Position numbers and translations under genes: made by a program. The notes under the pieces were generated by a model. It did no database searches. It saw nothing but the letters and a program-made list of their open reading frames with translations, and was not told the origin of the DNA. DNA of 64,000 bases from Portibacter marinus (GTDB taxonomy: Bacteria; Bacteroidota; Bacteroidia; Chitinophagales; Saprospiraceae), in contig NZ_JAJNKB010000002.1 of NCBI RefSeq assembly GCF_021533195.1, positions 434,001 to 498,000 of the forward strand. The letters run 5' to 3'. Positions within the stretch are counted from its first letter, which is position 1, and every line of letters starts with the position of its first letter. Of this stretch, positions 9,065 to 18,966 are shown piece after piece.

Positions 9065-10048
9065 TTAGTCGAAAGATTGGTTTTCTTCAGCTGCTCTATG
9101 TACCAGAATCTGATATTCCTCAGGAGTTAAACCATCCATACAATAGTCGATTGGATTAACTGCATTTCCATTGATACGCACTTCATAGTGGAGATGTGGT
9201 GCGGTGGAAGTTCCGGTACTGCCGATCTTTCCAATCACTTGACCTCTGGTCACTTTTTCACCTACTTCTACATCAATTTCACTTAAGTGACCATATAACG
9301 TGGTATAGCCATATCCATGATCGATGATGATGTTCTTTCCATAACCTCTCTTCTTTTCTTCAACCCTGATGACTTTTCCATCACCTGAAGATATGATGGC
9401 AGTTCCTTTAGGAGCAGTAAAATCAATGCCTTTATGGAACTTCTTAACATTATGGATAGGATGAATTCTGTATCCGTAGCCAGATAACTTAAGTATATTT
9501 CTTTTTAGATGGTCCGCTCTGACAGGTTTGATACTTGGTATGGAAGCGAGTTTTTCCTTTCTTGAGTCCGCAAGCATCTCAAGCGTATCCAGTGATCTTT
9601 TCTGGATTTCGAATTGTAGCTTAAGTTTGTCTAGCTTAGATAAAGATTGCTTTATAATTTTACCTGTATTGCTATAGTTGGTGATGTAGTCATATTTTTC
9701 TGAACCTCCAATACCACCTTCCCAAACGTTTTCATCAATAGGGTCCATTCCCAGAATCACCCGATGAATGTTAGCATCTTTTTCTTGCACCTTGCCCAAT
9801 TCCTGTGCCATGGAATTCATTTCATTGGTCAAAAGCTCATATTGCATAGATAATTGATCCAGTTCTCGTTTCTGGGCTCTTTCCTTCGGAGATGGAAGAT
9901 AATAGTAGGCGAAAGCGCATAAAAGTATGGAGGTCAGGATAACTCCTGAAGTAATTCCGATACTTCTTTTGATGATCTCTTTAGTGCCTAGTTGATGTTT
10001 TTCGTAAGTTAGTGTGTTAGGGTTATAAACGTATTTCTCTCGTTTCAT
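9065..10048 (-). CDS. M23 family metallopeptidase (LytM-like), membrane anchored
   Basis: A 327-residue envelope protein. It has a short cytosolic N-terminus, one membrane helix (about 31-50), a coiled-coil region (about 55-160) and a C-terminal M23 peptidase domain (about 190-310). The zinc-site residues are present: H205 and D209 in HKGIDF, and H285/H287 in HLHYEV. M23 enzymes cleave peptide cross-links of peptidoglycan or regulate amidases. With intact ligands this one is probably active, and its architecture resembles Bacteroidota cell-division or cell-shape endopeptidases. It is divergent from alaS across a 332-bp AT-rich gap. Confidence 0.9.
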   Translation of the reverse strand: MKREKYVYNPNTLTYEKHQLGTKEIIKRSIGITSGVILTSILLCAFAYYYLPSPKERAQKRELDQLSMQYELLTNEMNSMAQELGKVQEKDANIHRVILGMDPIDENVWEGGIGGSEKYDYITNYSNTGKIIKQSLSKLDKLKLQFEIQKRSLDTLEMLADSRKEKLASIPSIKPVRADHLKRNILKLSGYGYRIHPIHNVKKFHKGIDFTAPKGTAIISSGDGKVIRVEEKKRGYGKNIIIDHGYGYTTLYGHLSEIDVEVGEKVTRGQVIGKIGSTGTSTAPHLHYEVRINGNAVNPIDYCMDGLTPEEYQILVHRAAEENQSFD

Positions 10049-10380
10049 CCATTATTTTGTTTACAATAGCTGCTCATACGTACTAATGACGCAAAAAGCA
10101 ACAGGTTACCCTATGTATTTTAAAATCTTTAGAACATAGTCTTAAAAAGAAGTTAAAAACATATAGTTTACTACATTTGCTGCTGTCGTAGAATATGTAA
10201 ATAGGATTGGCGTAAAAGTAAGTTTTGTCAAGCGAATTACAAAAATTTATTTAACATATTTTGGTCTATTTTTTGGACACGACATAAGCAGTTGATTTTG
10301 TTGTATTTATATAATTAAAATATTACAAAATAACAACATATTAAAGTAATATTTAATTTTTAAAATATTGTAATTCAATT
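10049..10380. other. Divergent intergenic region between M23 peptidase and alaS
   Basis: This 332-bp non-coding stretch is very AT-rich, especially the last 120 bases before alaS. It contains one good match to the Bacteroidota minus-7 element (see the entry at 10172). No T-box leader, tRNA-like fold or strong hairpin was seen. It presumably holds the promoters of both flanking genes. Confidence 0.5.
10172..10179 (+). promoter_or_regulatory. Candidate minus-7 promoter element for alaS
   Basis: TACATTTG matches the Bacteroidota housekeeping minus-7 consensus TAnnTTTG exactly. A clear minus-33 TTTG at the expected distance is not visible. If used, the alaS transcript would have a leader of about 195 bases. 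Confidence 0.3.
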
Positions 10381-12999
10381 ATGAAGGCAAAGGTCGTGAG
10401 GGAGAAGTTCTTGGATTTTTTCGAACAAAGACAACACAAAGTAGTTAGTTCTGCTCCCATCGTACTGAAGAATGATCCCACGTTGATGTTCACTAATGCT
10501 GGAATGAATCAGTTCAAGGACTATTTTTTAAATAATGCTGTTAGTCCCAATAAACGAATAGCGGATACCCAGAAATGTCTTCGTGTAACCGGAAAGCACA
10601 ACGATCTGGAAGATGTAGGTATCGATTCCTACCATCACACGATGTTTGAGATGCTTGGAAACTGGTCGTTCGGAGATTACTTTAAGCGCGAGGCTATAGA
10701 TTGGGCGTGGGAATTGTTAACTGATGTCTATGGAATAGATAAAGACTCCCTTTATGCTACTGTTTTTGTGGGTGATGCATCTGATGGCTTAGAGGCGGAC
10801 AATGAGGCTTATGAAATGTGGAAAGATCACTTGCCTGAAGAAAGGATTTTGTTTTTCGACAGAAAGGATAACTTTTGGGAGATGGGTGAACAAGGTCCGT
10901 GTGGTCCATGTTCTGAAATTCATGTGGACATTCGATCTGATGAGGAAAAAAAGCAGCAATCAGGCGCGGAACTGGTTAATATGGATCACCCCCAAGTGAT
11001 AGAAATCTGGAATCTTGTTTTCATACAATTTAACAGGAAAGCGAATGGGACACTTGAGGATCTTCCGGAAAAACACATTGACACTGGTATGGGATTTGAG
11101 CGTCTTTGTATGACCTTGCAGGGTAAGACTTCTAACTATGACACAGACGTCTTTTCGGGTTATATAGAAATGGTTGAAAAATTATCTGGTATCACCTACA
11201 CCGGAAAATATGATGGAAGTTCAAAGTCCGATATTGCCATGCGGGTCATTGTTGATCATATCCGTGCGGTGTGTTTCGCTATAGCAGACGGTGAAATGCC
11301 GTCTAATACCGGAGCTGGTTATGTCATCAGAAGAATTTTAAGACGAGCGGTTCGATACTACTATTCTTTTCTTGAAATCACAAGTCCTTTACTACATCAA
11401 CTTGTACCCAAGCTAGCTGAAGATTTTTCCAGTGTATTTCCTGAATTAAAGGCACAACAAGAGTTTGTTAAAAGGGTCGTTTTGGAAGAGGAGAAATCTT
11501 TTTTAAATACTTTGGAAGGTGGACTCAAAAGAATAGAGCAACTGAATTTATCGGACAATAGGATTACTGGAGACGAGGCTTTTTTATTGTATGACACTTA
11601 TGGTTTCCCCATTGATTTAACCAGATTGATTGCAAGTGAAAAGGGATGGGAACTCGACGAAAAAGGATTTGAAGTAGCATTGAAAGCACAACAGGAGCGA
11701 TCAAGAGCTGATGCTCAAAGATCTGTAGGGGATTGGCATACCATTCAGGAAGGGAATGTGGTATTTGTGGGGTATGACCAACTCGAGGTGAAAGATGCAA
11801 GGGTGCTGAAATACAGAACAATCAAGGATAAGGATGGGCAGCATATTCAGTTGGTGCTGGATAAGACTCCTTTCTATGCAGAAGGTGGTGGGCAGGTTGG
11901 CGATAAAGGCACTTTGAGGATCGGTCAGGATTTAATTAAGGTTTTGGATACTCAAAAAGAGAATGATCTCATTCTACATTACGTTGATCGATTACCTGGC
12001 GACTTGACAAAGCCGGTTGAAGCGCGAGTACAGAATAAAAGACGTGCATTGACTGAGAATAATCATACGGCCACTCATTTGCTGCATGCTGCATTAAGAA
12101 AAGTTTTAGGAGATCATGTTACCCAGAAAGGTTCCCTGGTCAGAGATGAAAATTTGAGATTTGACTTTGCACATTTTTCAAGAATGAGCGAGGCTGAAAT
12201 TAAGGAGGTTGAAGATATCGTTAATCAGAAAATACGTGAAAATATATCTCTGGAAGAAGCCAGAAATATTCCTATCGCGGAAGCTAAGGAATCGGGAGCG
12301 ATGATGCTGTTTGGTGAAAAGTATGGCGACAATGTTCGAATGATTACTTTTGACAAGGATTATTCTGTGGAGCTATGTGGTGGATGTCACGTCAATGCTA
12401 CCGGGGAAATAGGTTTGTTTAAGATCATCAGTGAAACTGGTATCGCTGCAGGAGTTCGAAGAATAGAAGCTATAACGGCAAATCGGGCAATGGAATATGT
12501 GAATGATAAATTAGACACTCTTGATCAAATTAGTAATATGTTCAAATCTTCCGGTAATCCGGCGGAATTAGTAAGTAAATTACAAGAGGAGAACAAAGCA
12601 CTGAAAAAGAAAATTGAATCCTTGTTAGCAGAGAAAGCCGGGGATCTACAGAGTGATCTGCGTCGTCAAATAGAAATGGTCAATGGTGTTAATTTTATCG
12701 GCACAAAGCTACCCATAACGGATAGTAAAGCAGCTAAAACATTGGCTTACAACCTGGAAAAAGAGATTGGTAATGTTTTTATCATTTTCGGAATAGAAGA
12801 TAATGGCAAAGCACAGTTGATGATAACGATAAGTGAAGTGTTGACCAAGGCAAAAGGGCTTCACGCCGGAAACATGGTTAGGGAACTCGCTAAGGATATA
12901 AAAGGGGGAGGAGGGGGACAACCCTTTTTTGCTACTGCAGGTGGTAATGACCCCGGAGGACTTGATATTGCTATCAAGAAAGCGAAGGAAATGCTCTAA
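10381..12999 (+). CDS. alaS: Alanine--tRNA ligase
   Basis: AlaS charges tRNA-Ala with alanine and edits mischarged serine/glycine. The 872-residue protein is full length. The class II aminoacylation domain opens with the usual FFEQRQHKVVSSAP and contains HHTMFEMLGNWSFGDYF. The editing domain zinc ligands appear as HTATH (about residue 561-565) and CGGCH (about 663-667). The C-terminal DHHA1 oligomerisation domain ends with the glycine-rich GGGGGQP motif. It starts with ATG, is monocistronic and ends at a hairpin terminator at 13088-13122. Confidence 0.97.
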   Translation: MKAKVVREKFLDFFEQRQHKVVSSAPIVLKNDPTLMFTNAGMNQFKDYFLNNAVSPNKRIADTQKCLRVTGKHNDLEDVGIDSYHHTMFEMLGNWSFGDYFKREAIDWAWELLTDVYGIDKDSLYATVFVGDASDGLEADNEAYEMWKDHLPEERILFFDRKDNFWEMGEQGPCGPCSEIHVDIRSDEEKKQQSGAELVNMDHPQVIEIWNLVFIQFNRKANGTLEDLPEKHIDTGMGFERLCMTLQGKTSNYDTDVFSGYIEMVEKLSGITYTGKYDGSSKSDIAMRVIVDHIRAVCFAIADGEMPSNTGAGYVIRRILRRAVRYYYSFLEITSPLLHQLVPKLAEDFSSVFPELKAQQEFVKRVVLEEEKSFLNTLEGGLKRIEQLNLSDNRITGDEAFLLYDTYGFPIDLTRLIASEKGWELDEKGFEVALKAQQERSRADAQRSVGDWHTIQEGNVVFVGYDQLEVKDARVLKYRTIKDKDGQHIQLVLDKTPFYAEGGGQVGDKGTLRIGQDLIKVLDTQKENDLILHYVDRLPGDLTKPVEARVQNKRRALTENNHTATHLLHAALRKVLGDHVTQKGSLVRDENLRFDFAHFSRMSEAEIKEVEDIVNQKIRENISLEEARNIPIAEAKESGAMMLFGEKYGDNVRMITFDKDYSVELCGGCHVNATGEIGLFKIISETGIAAGVRRIEAITANRAMEYVNDKLDTLDQISNMFKSSGNPAELVSKLQEENKALKKKIESLLAEKAGDLQSDLRRQIEMVNGVNFIGTKLPITDSKAAKTLAYNLEKEIGNVFIIFGIEDNGKAQLMITISEVLTKAKGLHAGNMVRELAKDIKGGGGGQPFFATAGGNDPGGLDIAIKKAKEML

Positions 13000-13087
13000 T
13001 TCTCACCGACATCTTGCAAACAGTTATTCTGGAAACTTATACCATAGTTACTGCTCTTGCTAATCCTCATGCTAGTGCCAGAGATTG

Positions 13088-13122
13088 AAAAAGAGCGCCT
13101 CATAAATAGTGAGACGCTCTTT
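13088..13122 (+). terminator. Bidirectional rho-independent terminator between alaS and M14 peptidase
   Basis: Arms 13088-13101 and 13109-13122 pair over 14 bp with one mismatch, around a 7-base loop, with A and T tracts flanking the stem. It follows alaS by about 90 bp and lies just past the stop of the opposite-strand M14 gene (13127), so it can serve both. Confidence 0.8.
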
Positions 13123-13126
13123 TGTT

Positions 13127-15643
13127 TTATCGGGCTACAGCACCACCACTAATGATTTGTCCAAAAAAGATTGCATTCGCCAGTAGTTTGTTGGATCCAT
13201 ACCAATATCCTCGAAAATTAGTATTATCTGCGAAGCAAATTACTTTGCCGCGTCCCTTACCGCCCACGAATATTGCAGCAGTACCTTTTAAATTATTTAG
13301 ATTTTCATCTGTGATGTATCCTGATATCAATGGTTCATCAGTATACACGCCCGGACTGGAATATGGGTTTTTAGGCAGTTTGTAGAAAGTAGTACCCCTC
13401 TTAAAGCTAGCCATTTTTTCATTTTCAATACCATACATCAGAGGATGGCTAAGATCGACGGCCATTTCGAAAATGGCACCTCCTATATAGTTGCGTCCAT
13501 TATCTTCCGAAAGTCTATGATAGGGTTTACGTTCATCCGATGTATCCTTTTCTGGTGACACCGTTTCTATGGCCACCAGTTTGTTTCGTTTAGCCCAATC
13601 TATTGCACTCTTATAACAAATTAATGTTCCACCATCGCTAACCCATCTTTCCAGGGCATCCACATTCAGGTTTCGATAGTTTCCATCAGGCATGATGATG
13701 ACGTTATAGTCCCAGAAATCTGCTCTTCTGACATCTGAAACATCCAGCTTGGTTAATGTCATATCATAGCGCGTATCCAGTAAGTGCCATATTTCTCCAG
13801 CATCATAGCTATTGACACCATCACCGACAAACATCATTATTTTGGCATCCTCTAATTGGTCATTGGTCGGGCTTCCTAAATCAAATCCATCAGCGGGTTT
13901 ACCAGAATTGATGGCATAAATATCAATATTGGTCTCCTCCGCCGCTTTACGCATCAGTTCTGCAATCTCACCTTCTACTAAATCCTGATTTTTTACAGGG
14001 ACAATGATGGTTCCGCGACCAAATGTTTTGCTACCTTCTGAAGTCCGATAGGCAGATTGTTCATTGGTTACTTTAGCCCTCAAACCAGCATTAAGAATGG
14101 TATTTAATAGCTTAGGAGTATAGTAATCGTTCCATTCAAATACATAAGCGTACTCTGCATTATCACCAATGACCTTGCCTTCACTTTCAGGAACTTGTGT
14201 GATTGGTGTACCCAAATTGATATCACCTGTCAACTCACGATAATCGAGGTCAAAAGCTTCTGGAAGGGTCCATGCTGAAACATCGTAAAATAAACTATCC
14301 TGGAATTCGGTAACTTTTTCAAAAATGGTCTTGGTAAGCCTGTACTGAGGTTGGTCCAAGGGCACCACATATTGGTCATCTGACTGATATACTTTGATCT
14401 GGTGTGAAAGGAGAATATCCAAAAAATGATTCGTCTTTGCGATATCTTTACCTACATCAAATGCATATGCTTTCGTTCGGTTTTCTTTTGCCAAGGACTT
14501 TGTATCGGCATAGAATTTATCTTGATACTTTAATAAGTCTTCACGCAAATTGACCGCCGCTTTTTGAGTGGAAAGTGCTGTTGTGACTTGGTTTCTAATG
14601 GTGAAAGGGAAGGTGAGAAGTCCATTGTCGCTTTCTTGCAAATGTCCTCTTGAACTGGCCTGCTCGAACAAAATACCAACTCCACCATTGGCATCCGGAT
14701 AAGTGGATCCTTTGCCATAGTAGTAATCATCAAATGATTCTCTTGAATAATAAAGTGAGCCGATATCGTCCAAGGCTTCTGCATGAAATTCAGCTATGGA
14801 TTCAGTAAGTTCCTGATTTCTCCACGGAGTGTTAGGATTAACCCTGGTCTGTATACCAGGTTGGAAGAAGAAAGTAGAATTAGTACCCATTTCGTGGTGA
14901 TCAGTAAGAATGTTAGGTTTCCATTTGTGAAAATTGTTAATTCTACCCTGACTTTCAGGATGAGTTAACAATAACCAGTCTCTATTCAAATCAAACCAAT
15001 AATGATTGGTTCTACCTCTAGGCCAGGCTTCAGAATATTCTCTATCCGCAGGATCGGAGGTTAAGTTCTTCGATTTGTGCGTATTGACCCAAGATGCGAA
15101 CCGATTCAATCCATCGGGATTATAACTGGGATCAAATAGTATAACGACATTTTCCAGAAGGTTTTCTACTTCCTCACCTTGACCTGCTGCAAGATAGTAA
15201 GCCACCATTAAAGAAGCGTTAGACCCACTTGGCTCATTACCATGAATGCTAAAGCCTTGATATATAACTGCGGGCATATCTGAATAGTCGTTGATATCAT
15301 TATCAGGATCCGATAATTCGAGATGCCTTGTTCTGATATTTTCGAGATTGCCGTGATTTTCGGGAGAGGTAATGGTTAATAAAACCAATGGTCTGTTTTC
15401 ATGAGATCGAGCGTAAGTTTCGATCGTTATTCTATCGGAGAGGCCCGCAATTTCTCTCATGTAACTATAAAGCTGATCGTGGCTCACATGCCATTCACCT
15501 ACCTGGTAACCTAAGAATTCTTCCGGGGTCGGAATAGATTCGTCATACTCGATGTCAGGCAGGTAATAATTCAGGTCTACCTTTTGCCCAAAGACAGTGA
15601 ATAAAAGTGAAGTCAATAAGAACGTCAATATCGTATGTTTCAT
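13127..15643 (-). CDS. Secreted M14 family zinc carboxypeptidase
   Basis: An 838-residue exported peptidase. A signal peptide (about 1-19) precedes an M14 carboxypeptidase domain (about 50-370). Zinc-binding H134 and E137 sit in SIHGNEP, the substrate region has NPDG at 175-178, and a later DHHEMG (about 248-253) supplies the third histidine. The remaining C-terminal half (about 400-838) contains a GATase-like/beta-sandwich region with the alpha/beta pattern AKIMMFVGDGV and an unknown end. Such enlarged M14 proteins are common in Bacteroidota and probably process extracellular or periplasmic peptides. Single gene, divergent from the operon at 15704. Confidence 0.9.
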   Translation of the reverse strand: MKHTILTFLLTSLLFTVFGQKVDLNYYLPDIEYDESIPTPEEFLGYQVGEWHVSHDQLYSYMREIAGLSDRITIETYARSHENRPLVLLTITSPENHGNLENIRTRHLELSDPDNDINDYSDMPAVIYQGFSIHGNEPSGSNASLMVAYYLAAGQGEEVENLLENVVILFDPSYNPDGLNRFASWVNTHKSKNLTSDPADREYSEAWPRGRTNHYWFDLNRDWLLLTHPESQGRINNFHKWKPNILTDHHEMGTNSTFFFQPGIQTRVNPNTPWRNQELTESIAEFHAEALDDIGSLYYSRESFDDYYYGKGSTYPDANGGVGILFEQASSRGHLQESDNGLLTFPFTIRNQVTTALSTQKAAVNLREDLLKYQDKFYADTKSLAKENRTKAYAFDVGKDIAKTNHFLDILLSHQIKVYQSDDQYVVPLDQPQYRLTKTIFEKVTEFQDSLFYDVSAWTLPEAFDLDYRELTGDINLGTPITQVPESEGKVIGDNAEYAYVFEWNDYYTPKLLNTILNAGLRAKVTNEQSAYRTSEGSKTFGRGTIIVPVKNQDLVEGEIAELMRKAAEETNIDIYAINSGKPADGFDLGSPTNDQLEDAKIMMFVGDGVNSYDAGEIWHLLDTRYDMTLTKLDVSDVRRADFWDYNVIIMPDGNYRNLNVDALERWVSDGGTLICYKSAIDWAKRNKLVAIETVSPEKDTSDERKPYHRLSEDNGRNYIGGAIFEMAVDLSHPLMYGIENEKMASFKRGTTFYKLPKNPYSSPGVYTDEPLISGYITDENLNNLKGTAAIFVGGKGRGKVICFADNTNFRGYWYGSNKLLANAIFFGQIISGGAVAR

Positions 15644-15651
15644 ATTTGTAT

Positions 15652-15685
15652 TTTGCCCTAAAATAGAAATGTTTCTTTACTTTTG
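15652..15685 (+). promoter_or_regulatory. Candidate promoter of the 15704-20144 operon
   Basis: TTTG at 15652-15655 and TACTTTTG at 15678-15685 match the Bacteroidota minus-33 and minus-7 elements, with a spacer of 22 bases (slightly long). The minus-7 element overlaps an upstream TTG at 15683, which supports the ATG at 15704 as the true start of the first gene. Confidence 0.4.
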
Positions 15686-15703
15686 CAGGCTAATCTAGAT
15701 AGA

Positions 15704-16003
15704 ATGTATATAACCCTTGTGGTCATCATCATTGGTTTGGTTCTCGCCTTGTTAGGAGTCAATGTATTCTTCAGAGTGCGTGTTTTAAAGAGTTACAAAA
15801 GTTTGGTTAAAGCCAATGTTGAGTTTGATCTATCTCATATATTGAATGCAGACAAATTGGAGCGCGAAGTGATCCCCAGGTATCCCAATTCAACAGAAGA
15901 GATTCGATCATTTATACACCATTTAAAATTGTCCTTCAGAATAGGTATGTTGCTTTTTATTCTCATATCGTTATTCGGCTGGGTATTGATGCGTTATAGA
16001 TAA
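15704..16003 (+). CDS. Small membrane protein, unknown function
   Basis: A 99-residue protein with two hydrophobic helices (about 4-24 and 75-95) and a soluble middle part that probably faces the cytosol. No family recognised. I chose ATG 15704 over the TTG 21 bases upstream because the latter overlaps a promoter-like element. It is the first gene of a tight operon: the lipoprotein gene starts 2 bp after its stop. Confidence 0.65.
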   Translation: MYITLVVIIIGLVLALLGVNVFFRVRVLKSYKSLVKANVEFDLSHILNADKLEREVIPRYPNSTEEIRSFIHHLKLSFRIGMLLFILISLFGWVLMRYR

Positions 16004-16005
16004 AT

Positions 16006-16812
16006 ATGAGAGAACTTTTTGTGTTCATTTTTTTATGTACCGTTTTCGTCTCATGTGAAATTCCATCAAGGACGACGGCTGACTTTGTATTTATCGAGAT
16101 CGATGAAATGCTTTTGGAGGGGCAAGATTCTGGGTTTAAAGATGTGTGGTTTTATCAGGATGGTCAAATCCAGGGAGTCTATGAGCTACCCCAAAAAATA
16201 CCGGTCGTTAATGACGATCCTTTGAATGTTGTTTTTCAAGCAGGAATACGAGAAAATGGCATCAATTCAATGCCCAGAATTTATCCGTTCGCTACGCAGA
16301 TAGAACAATCTCTAAATATAGAAGAAGGAACAACCATATCCATTATTCCAGAATTTAATTATTTACCCGGTACAAAGATTCGAATCAATGCGACATTTGA
16401 GAATGATGTCGCTTTTAGTAAGGATGAGGACGGAAGTGTACAAACGTCTCTTGCTTTAGTGAATGGTAAAGGTGAAATAACTTTGGAACCAGGCCAAATT
16501 TTTGAAGCCTCTACGGACTTGGTTTTTAGTGGTATACCAAGAGATGGTAGTCCTGTTTTCGTTGAAGTGGAATATCAAGGAAATGCGGATCTGAAGGTTG
16601 GCTTGGTAGGTGTTGTGGCTAATGATTCGTTTAAAGAATATTTTGTATCATTAAGGTCAGAGAATAACTGGAAGAAAGCATTTATAAACTTAACAGATTT
16701 AGTGATTGCTTCAGCCCTGGATGGTTACCGAGTCTTGATAGGGGTTGACAATAATCAAGGAAATGATCCAGTAAATGTTTTTGTAGACAATATCAAGCTA
16801 TTGCATTTCTGA
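16006..16812 (+). CDS. Hypothetical lipoprotein
   Basis: A 268-residue protein with a lipoprotein signal (VFIFLCTVFVSC, cysteine near residue 17) and a beta-rich body. The C-terminal part (about 160-268) looks like a carbohydrate-binding-type jelly roll, ending VFVDNIKLLHF, a common final strand in such domains; this is a pattern-level call. Gaps to neighbours are 2 bp and 1 bp, so it is in the same operon as the sugar transferase. Possibly an envelope or exopolysaccharide-associated protein, but nothing in the sequence proves that. Confidence 0.7.
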   Translation: MRELFVFIFLCTVFVSCEIPSRTTADFVFIEIDEMLLEGQDSGFKDVWFYQDGQIQGVYELPQKIPVVNDDPLNVVFQAGIRENGINSMPRIYPFATQIEQSLNIEEGTTISIIPEFNYLPGTKIRINATFENDVAFSKDEDGSVQTSLALVNGKGEITLEPGQIFEASTDLVFSGIPRDGSPVFVEVEYQGNADLKVGLVGVVANDSFKEYFVSLRSENNWKKAFINLTDLVIASALDGYRVLIGVDNNQGNDPVNVFVDNIKLLHF

Positions 16813-16813
16813 T

Positions 16814-18235
16814 ATGAAGCGACAAAGAGGGAAGGAGCTATTTATTTATCGTACAGGAGATTTTCTGACTGCCTTACTTGCGTGGATTTGCTTTTTCTCA
16901 TATCGTAAGTCAATTGAAGGTGGGCCGTCTGATTGGTCTTCCATTTTTCAAGACGAGAAATTATGGTATGGAATGGTGTTTATTCCAGTTTTCTGGTTGT
17001 TGTTTTATTCTATTTTTGATAAGTATAAAGACATTTATAGGTTCTCGAGATTGGCCACTTTCACCAGGACCTTTTTTCTTAATTTCATGGGGGTATTGGC
17101 GCTGTTCTTTACAGTGTTGCAAGATGATTTGGCCTTAAAACTGACCAGTAACTATAAGATTTTTGGGACCCTATTTTTATTACAATTTGGATTTACAGCC
17201 ACGGTGCGCATGATCCTGTTGACCATCGCCAGTCGTCGGTTGAAAAGCGGTAAGGTTGCCTATAACACCATCATTATAGGAGGTGATCAAAACGCCCTTG
17301 AGCTTTATGAAGAGATTACCAGTCGCCCATACAAACTGGGTCATAATTTTGTTGGGTTTATAGACAGCAATGGAAATAGCACCAATCTGATTAAGAAGTA
17401 TTTGCCAAAGCTTGGCAAAATAAAGAATCTGGAATCAGTGGTTAGGGCACATAATGTCGAAGAAGTCATCATCGCTATTGAAACCTCGGAGCACAATAGG
17501 TTGAGCGAGATTCTGGACATCTTGTCCGAATTTGATGAAAGTGTTTTGGTCAAGATCATTCCGGATATGTATGACATTTTATTGGGAACCGTTAAAATGA
17601 ACCATGTTTATGGTGCGGTCCTGATCGAGATTGAGCGTGAACTAATGCCTAACTGGCAATTTTTTATAAAGCGCCTTATTGATGTTTTTGCCAGTATAAT
17701 TGCTTTGATCATCTTACTACCATTGATCATATACATTATGATCAGGGTTAAGTCGTCTTCAGAGGGACCCATCTTTTTTAAGCAGGAACGAATAGGTTTG
17801 AATGGTAAGCCTTTCCAAATTTATAAGTTTAGGTCCATGTATCTAAATTCTGAGCCTGACGGGCCACAATTAGCGCAAGAGAATGATGATCGGCAGACGC
17901 CTTGGGGGAGCGTGATGCGGAAGTGGAGATTGGATGAGATTCCTCAGTTCTGGAATATATTGAAAGGAGATATGTCGCTTGTGGGTCCTCGTCCTGAGCG
18001 TAAGTACTATATTGATTTAATCGCAAAGGAAGCGCCCTACTATCGCCAGCTGTTGAAAGTAAGACCAGGAGTTACTTCCTGGGGACAGGTCAAATATGGA
18101 TATGCCTCCACTGTCAAACAAATGCTGCAACGCATGAGATTTGATATGCTTTACCTCGAAAACATGTCGCTAGCTTTGGACTTCAAAATCCTGTTTTATA
18201 CCATCTTGGTAATCTTAAGAGGAAAAGGTAAATGA
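16814..18235 (+). CDS. Polyprenyl-phosphate sugar-1-phosphate transferase (exopolysaccharide type)
   Basis: A 473-residue inner-membrane enzyme. The N-terminal part has about four or five membrane helices and a Rossmann-like CoA-binding-type domain (about 150-260, starting NTIIIGGDQNA). The C-terminal bacterial sugar transferase domain (about 283-470) starts with the membrane helix after FIKRLIDVF and shows KFRSM, the PEFWN-like site IPQFWNILKGDMSLVGPRP, and RPGVTSWGQV. It transfers a hexose-1-phosphate to undecaprenyl phosphate, the first step of O-antigen, capsule or exopolysaccharide repeat synthesis. The neighbours are not glycan genes, so which glycan it starts is open. Overlaps aroE by 4 bp (ATGA). 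Confidence 0.9.
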   Translation: MKRQRGKELFIYRTGDFLTALLAWICFFSYRKSIEGGPSDWSSIFQDEKLWYGMVFIPVFWLLFYSIFDKYKDIYRFSRLATFTRTFFLNFMGVLALFFTVLQDDLALKLTSNYKIFGTLFLLQFGFTATVRMILLTIASRRLKSGKVAYNTIIIGGDQNALELYEEITSRPYKLGHNFVGFIDSNGNSTNLIKKYLPKLGKIKNLESVVRAHNVEEVIIAIETSEHNRLSEILDILSEFDESVLVKIIPDMYDILLGTVKMNHVYGAVLIEIERELMPNWQFFIKRLIDVFASIIALIILLPLIIYIMIRVKSSSEGPIFFKQERIGLNGKPFQIYKFRSMYLNSEPDGPQLAQENDDRQTPWGSVMRKWRLDEIPQFWNILKGDMSLVGPRPERKYYIDLIAKEAPYYRQLLKVRPGVTSWGQVKYGYASTVKQMLQRMRFDMLYLENMSLALDFKILFYTILVILRGKGK

Positions 18236-18966
18236 TGAAGAATAAGAGGAAATTCGGATTGATAGGATATCCACTCAAGCATTCGTTCTCTCCTGGATAT
18301 TTTGCTGAGAAATTCAATAAAGAAGAAATAGAAGATGCAGTATATGACCTATACGAGCTGGAACGAATAGATCAATTTGAGAACCTAAAGCGGTCTGAAA
18401 TTGCAGGATTAAACGTCACCATACCCTATAAAGAAGCTGTCATGCCATATTTAGATATGCTGAGTCCAGAAGCAGTATCTATTGGCGCAGTAAACACCAT
18501 AAAATTCACTGATCAAGGCTTAATGGGTTATAATACAGATTGTTATGGATTTAAAAATTCTTTGACCAGTTTTTATGGAAATCGAAAGCCAACCCGCGCA
18601 CTGGTACTGGGTACAGGAGGCGCAAGCAAGGCAGTTCGTTACGTTTTATCAAATCTCAATATTCCATTTACCATTGTTAGTCGTCAACCATCACTACTTA
18701 ACTATGATGAGTTGAGTGCTGAACATTTTGACGGTGAGGTGCTCGTGGTCAACACCACTCCATTGGGAACCTGGCCGGACATTGACAAAGCCCCTAACAT
18801 ACCTTACCAATTCTTAACTAGCAAACATTTCCTTTATGACTTGGTTTACAATCCTGAGAAAACTTTATTTTTGAAGCTTGGAGCAGACCAGGGAGCTGCG
18901 ATTAAAAATGGTTATGATATGTTGAAACTACAAGCAGAAAAGTCGTGGGAGATATGGAACGGTTAA
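18232..18966 (+). CDS. aroE: Shikimate dehydrogenase
   Basis: AroE reduces 3-dehydroshikimate to shikimate with NADPH in aromatic amino acid synthesis. The 244-residue protein is somewhat short for the family (about 270) but has the key parts. The shikimate site begins GYPLKHSFSP; K67 lies in NVTIPYKE and D103 in GYNTDC, together the catalytic pair. The nucleotide site is LGTGGASKAV (about 126-135). The start ATG overlaps the stop of the sugar transferase gene, and the 3' end overlaps the start of the proline dehydrogenase gene, so translation is probably coupled. Confidence 0.95.
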   Translation: MMKNKRKFGLIGYPLKHSFSPGYFAEKFNKEEIEDAVYDLYELERIDQFENLKRSEIAGLNVTIPYKEAVMPYLDMLSPEAVSIGAVNTIKFTDQGLMGYNTDCYGFKNSLTSFYGNRKPTRALVLGTGGASKAVRYVLSNLNIPFTIVSRQPSLLNYDELSAEHFDGEVLVVNTTPLGTWPDIDKAPNIPYQFLTSKHFLYDLVYNPEKTLFLKLGADQGAAIKNGYDMLKLQAEKSWEIWNG